The position numbers and the translations under genes were made by a program. A DNA stretch of 36,430 bases from Nemertoderma westbladi (lineage: Eukaryota; Xenacoelomorpha; Nemertodermatida; Nemertodermatidae), in the NCBI GenBank assembly GCA_032718475.1, contig JAUCBJ010009119.1, positions 1 through 36,430 on the forward strand. The letters run 5' to 3'. Shown here one piece after another: positions 33,041 through 36,430 of this stretch. Each line of letters begins with the position of its first letter. Within the stretch, counting starts at the first letter, position 1. Below the pieces are notes generated by a model. The model was not told the DNA's origin. It saw nothing but the letters and a program-made list of their open reading frames with translations, and made no database searches.

Positions 33041-33796
33041 ATGTTAATGATTTACATATCTGCCTTTCTTTTGATCCATCTGATATCTTTATGCCACGGA
33101 ATAGATGACACCTACGATCCTACCAAACTCACCATAGAAGATCCTATTGGTAAGAACTGCGTGGAGGAGGGAGATAACTTAACGTTAAGTTATGAATTCA
33201 CAAGCGATATAGTCATCAAGGATATAAGATGGATCCGTGGAAGGATTGGCGGTTATCGTGTATTTGAGTTGAACTACGAGGATGGGGAAATAAACGGGGA
33301 GCAATACGAGGACGGTTATACTAATAATAGTGTAATAGTTTCAGTTACGGGACGACCTGTAGTAATCAGAGTTACTTATACTAACATCCATGTTACAAGT
33401 AAGAGAGAGGAAGGGCGGCATATAAAATGGGAGGTTGGGAAACACTGGATGTATATATGGATAGTGAAGCAGGGCGATGATGATTGGACACGCCTGAAAC
33501 CATCAATAGAAATACACGAGTGCGCGGTTAATACGGAATCGGACCAACAACAAACAACTGAAGAAGGGAAAGATGTAGTTGAACCTAACGGCTCAAACTC
33601 CATCGCACCCGATATAACAACCACTGGTGTTATAGAAGATGTAGTTGAACCAAACGGCCCAACCTCAATCGCACTCAATGTAACAACCACTGGTGTTATA
33701 GAAGATGCAGTTAAACCTAACGGCCCAACCTCCATCGCACTCAATGTAACCCCTAGTATATTACTTACTCTCCTCCTATTGGTTATTGTATTATGA
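33041..33796 (+). CDS. Secreted/GPI-anchored Ig-like protein with repeat stalk
   Basis: Complete 251-residue ORF from ATG to TGA; family not identified. A signal peptide occupies about residues 1-20 (hydrophobic IYISAFLLIHLISL, cleavage near CHG). Residues 21-165 look like one beta-sandwich, possibly Ig-like: C40, strand-like NLTLSYEF, W64 in DIRWIRG, PVVIRVTY, WMYIWIVKQG, and C161 as candidate partner of C40. A canonical YxC is absent. Residues 178-238 are 2.8 copies of a 22-residue stalk repeat (VVEPNGPTSIALNVTTTGVI core). The chain ends in ILLTLLLLVIVL with no basic residues after it, as in GPI-attachment signals. N-glycosylation sequons are at N46, N95, N183, N213 and N235. It probably acts at the cell surface; the ligand is unknown. 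The codon pattern looks constrained and intact. It lies within the 4-kb segment of the split repeat unit. Confidence 0.82.
   Translation: MLMIYISAFLLIHLISLCHGIDDTYDPTKLTIEDPIGKNCVEEGDNLTLSYEFTSDIVIKDIRWIRGRIGGYRVFELNYEDGEINGEQYEDGYTNNSVIVSVTGRPVVIRVTYTNIHVTSKREEGRHIKWEVGKHWMYIWIVKQGDDDWTRLKPSIEIHECAVNTESDQQQTTEEGKDVVEPNGSNSIAPDITTTGVIEDVVEPNGPTSIALNVTTTGVIEDAVKPNGPTSIALNVTPSILLTLLLLVIVL
33572..33754 (+). repeat. 66-bp in-frame coding repeat
   Basis: Encodes the stalk of the Ig-like protein: units at residues 178-199, 200-221 and a partial one at 222-238. Units 2 and 3 are most alike; unit 1 has SNSIAPDI in place of PTSIALNV. Copy number could vary between alleles. Confidence 0.9.
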
Positions 33797-34249
33797 AGGA
33801 ATTAACTGAGAATGAAATCTGATTGGCTTATTATTATTGGCTGATTGGCGTTATTTTTGCATATTTTTTCGTAATATAATTAACAACTAACAATTACTAA
33901 TTATCTGGAATCTCAAAAATAATAAGTAAAGATTCGCGCCATAAGATGAATAATGTAAATAATCCAATTGAATCTAACTGATAATAATTATTACGTTTTC
34001 TTGTAACAAAATTTATAGATTATGTCCAAATGTTTTTAGTGAATTAACATTTACGCTTGTGGCAGCTAGAGGGCGACGAAATTTTAACACATATTTTTAA
34101 TCCAATTTTTTACCCTAAGTTAGTCCCATAAAGTCATAAAAAATACAAAGTACCCAAAAACAGAAATTATATCCATTTAAGTTACGGCGTTGTCGATTAT
34201 GAAAGAGCTAATCCTATTGGCTAGTTACCTGAATATTATATGATCAGAT
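33797..34249. other. 3' flank of the Ig-like gene
   Basis: AT-rich and non-coding. No clear AATAAA shortly after the stop codon was seen. Ends at the right part of the split repeat unit. Confidence 0.4.
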
Positions 34250-34745
34250 ATTTTGTCAAATAAATATTCACATTCTTTAACAAATTAATTTTGTTAATTT
34301 TTTAACAAACATTCCTATATGATATGATGATCTTGATGAATATTTCATATTTACCACTTTGACAATCTCTTTAATAAGGGGAGTTCAGTAATTGACTAGA
34401 AATTTCTAACCCGTCATTTAGGAAACTGGATTTTATCCAAAGTAATTGCTGTTTAGCCTACTTAGATACAATAGGTGAAAAAAAATATATTTCATATAAA
34501 TATATTATTAAAAAATAATATAAAAAATTATTTCAATAAAAAATTTGAGGAATTTTAATTCTCTAGTCGACAGACAGTCGAGTGTCTGTTTTTTGGATAA
34601 CCGTTAGACAGACATTGTAGGTTTTTTCTAAATTGTGTAAAATTACATCGGAGATTGTTGGACAGTATATAATGTTGGGAACAACAATAATAAGAAACAC
34701 ACGACGATTGTCAATAAGTATGGAATATTATAATAAATCGTTTAG
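34250..34745. repeat. Right part (496 bp) of split repeat unit
   Basis: Matches 26875-27370 without visible difference. It starts at the ATT that also closes the left part at 30243-30245. Confidence 0.93.
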
Positions 34746-36430
34746 TTACTGTAATTAATCTTTAGATAAATATCATTAAATTGTATGAAAAAATGTATCT
34801 TGTCTATATCTCATGATGTGAAATATGGTTACACATAGAAAGCTGAAGGGTCTAACATACAGTACCTACTGTAGAAGTGCAAACAATGTAAATGTAATAT
34901 AATTAATCATGGAGTTAATTAACAGAGTAAGGTTAACATTATAATTCACATAAAAATCTGCACCAGAGGGAATTGAAAATGATAAATCGCCTTTGAGCGC
35001 TGCGGCGACACAAAACGTATTTATGTACCGCGCTGGTGCATCAAGGGGACTTACATAAATAGAAATGGTTCATAAACTCTGAATAGTAGCCCTTTTCTGA
35101 CAATTATGTATTATTTTACCTAATTTTGTTTTAACTTAGCGGTGATCTGAACATTTAATTAATCACTTTAATTAATGTAATTGTATTGTTTAATTTTACA
35201 GAAAATATTGATCCTTTTATTGAACTACAACCAACACTTACGCTACTTACACATGGAATGCAATGGCTATCATCCATGCTAGAGAAATGTAGAATACTCA
35301 AGACGTATTCTAGAAGTCAATTGTTTCTAAGAGATGAGTGTTTTCTTTGCAGTTGATATTTAGGATCGCTCTATTAATTTGACATAATTGTAACAAAAAC
35401 ATGTTTGTAGTTATTTCAGTTTAATTTCGTAATTATAATTATATAAGATTGTATTCATGATATATTAAGTTTTCATTAATTATTGATATGAAAAAAACAA
35501 TATTAGTGTTTTCTATAATTACCGAATATCGCATTAAACTCTCTTTCCTGGTAACACGATTACTATGACTACGATAACTAAAACAATAAGTTAAAGTGAT
35601 AGTTCATCCGCCATCCATGTTGTGTTTCCTAGCAACTATACACAATACAGACCGTAGTGCTTCTCCTTGGTCTGTTACACTGTAGCAACAACCGCACTGT
35701 TAATAAAATGTCGGCCCATAAGTTTTTAGACAAACGATTGTAGATTGCAAAAGCAAAAGGACTTATCAAATTAAATAAATATTTACACTGTAAATGGCAT
35801 GGGCTTAGTTAGTCTACTCTGAATATTATTTTAAATTTAAATTTTTAAATTAATTAATTTTATGCCGGTACTTCACTTTCCGTTCACTAGTACCCAAGGT
35901 ATTGTTCGTGGTAATTTCCTGCACATTTAAGGCCCGGGTTCTTACCTTGAATCAATCCTCGCGCCCACGCGCTCCGGCCCTTCGCGATTTCAGGTACGGC
36001 CCGCCCCCCCTACTCCACTCTGCTCGCTTCCTCTCCACTCCGATTTTCGCGTTTTTAGAATATTCGGTGACGGTTCTATTTAAACACTATTCTGTGATCA
36101 ATGCGGATATTTCTTTATTATATTTTAATATTTTACATTTTTTTAACAATTAAATTAAATTAAGCTTTCTAAATTAAGACGTCAACAAACGTCATTGTAA
36201 TTTGAAACCCTGGCCTCTCATTGGCTAGTAACTGGCGAAGCTGTAATAATTAAATTGATGAATGTGAATGAAAAGGAAATTAAGATTGGTTCGCTTATGA
36301 AGTTATCGGTATTATTAATTGTTAATATTTTTAATTGTTAATAACGGAAATATTGTTGTAAATTCGTTAAAGTGCATTGATAGTAGGTATTCATACTTGG
36401 TATTCATATTACGAGCTATTCATACTTGCA
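34746..36430. other. Non-coding right flank with GC-rich patch
   Basis: No convincing gene. TGCACCAG and CTGGTGCA oppose each other at about 34960 and 35033, enclosing GC-rich GAGCGCTGCGGCG. A GC- and CpG-rich patch at 35930-36055 starts directly after a TTAA (35927-35930) with GGCCCGGGTTCTTACC, vaguely like the end of the TTAA element at 27495. An 83-codon open frame overlapping this patch has no protein features. Confidence 0.4.

Larger units (their letters stand above)
30246..34249. other. 4,004-bp segment absent from the short unit
   Basis: Lies between the two parts of the split unit. Its ends (GCCTGTGCCTACC on the left, ATATGATCAGAT on the right) are not inverted repeats, and ATT borders both junctions. 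It holds a 142-bp tandem repeat, a piggyBac-like end, a long imperfect hairpin and the Ig-like gene. It is either an insertion with a 3-bp duplication or ancestral DNA lost from the copy at 26558-27370. Confidence 0.8.

Noticed and set aside
29926-34745. Helitron interpretation of the split unit
   Set aside because: The ends do not begin with TC or finish with CTRR preceded by a hairpin in either orientation.
35902-36153. 83-codon ORF at a CpG-rich patch
   Set aside because: No protein features; the patch looks like a transposon end or regulatory DNA.

Overview
The window reads as AT-rich, repeat-dense nuclear DNA of an invertebrate animal. The clearest host gene is the first coding exon of an animal EB1 (MAPRE) microtubule plus-end protein, followed by a good GT splice donor. 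The mobile elements are typical metazoan types: a LINE, hAT-like and TTAA-target DNA transposons, tRNA-derived SINE-like units and a BEL/Pao-like remnant. The species cannot be fixed from sequence alone. The 8-bp palindromes TAGGCCTA and TACCGGTA recur, which may be a lineage signature.

Layout. 1-10066 is a continuous 19-bp satellite array of roughly 525 monomers that runs off the left edge. 10067-15605 is non-coding and carries two copies of a C-run-tailed repeat, a SINE-like unit, an ATACGAT-rich foldback and a short hAT-like MITE. If EB1 is intact, this stretch and the satellite lie in its intron, because the rest of EB1 must lie to the left. 15611-16004 (minus) is the EB1 exon, with a short overlapping upstream ORF. 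16553-17700 is an unnamed inverted-repeat element with arrays of CTACGCGTAG at both ends. 18108-18591 is a decayed BEL/Pao-type pol fragment, and 19430-20380 holds a SINE-like unit and a complete piggyBac-type MITE with TTAA duplications.

20600-23460 contains three related palindromes and a 30-bp minisatellite that is largely open on both strands. 23726-26014 holds two LINE reverse-transcriptase copies facing each other across a 100-N gap. 26015-26557 is a hAT transposase fragment with one terminus. 27495-28727 is a second TTAA-flanked element.

The most interesting structure is a pair of related units. An 813-bp unit at 26558-27370 recurs at 29926-34745 split into a 320-bp left part and a 496-bp right part, identical by eye, with 4,004 bp between them. 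That interval holds a single-exon gene (33041-33796) for a secreted or GPI-anchored protein with an Ig-like ectodomain, a 22-residue-repeat stalk and a hydrophobic tail. The short unit looks like an internal-deletion derivative of the long one, or the long one has gained a 4-kb insert; the junction shares only ATT. From 34746 to the right edge no gene is visible.

There is no operon-like organisation. Beyond EB1 and the Ig-like gene, most recognisable content is mobile or tandemly repeated DNA.
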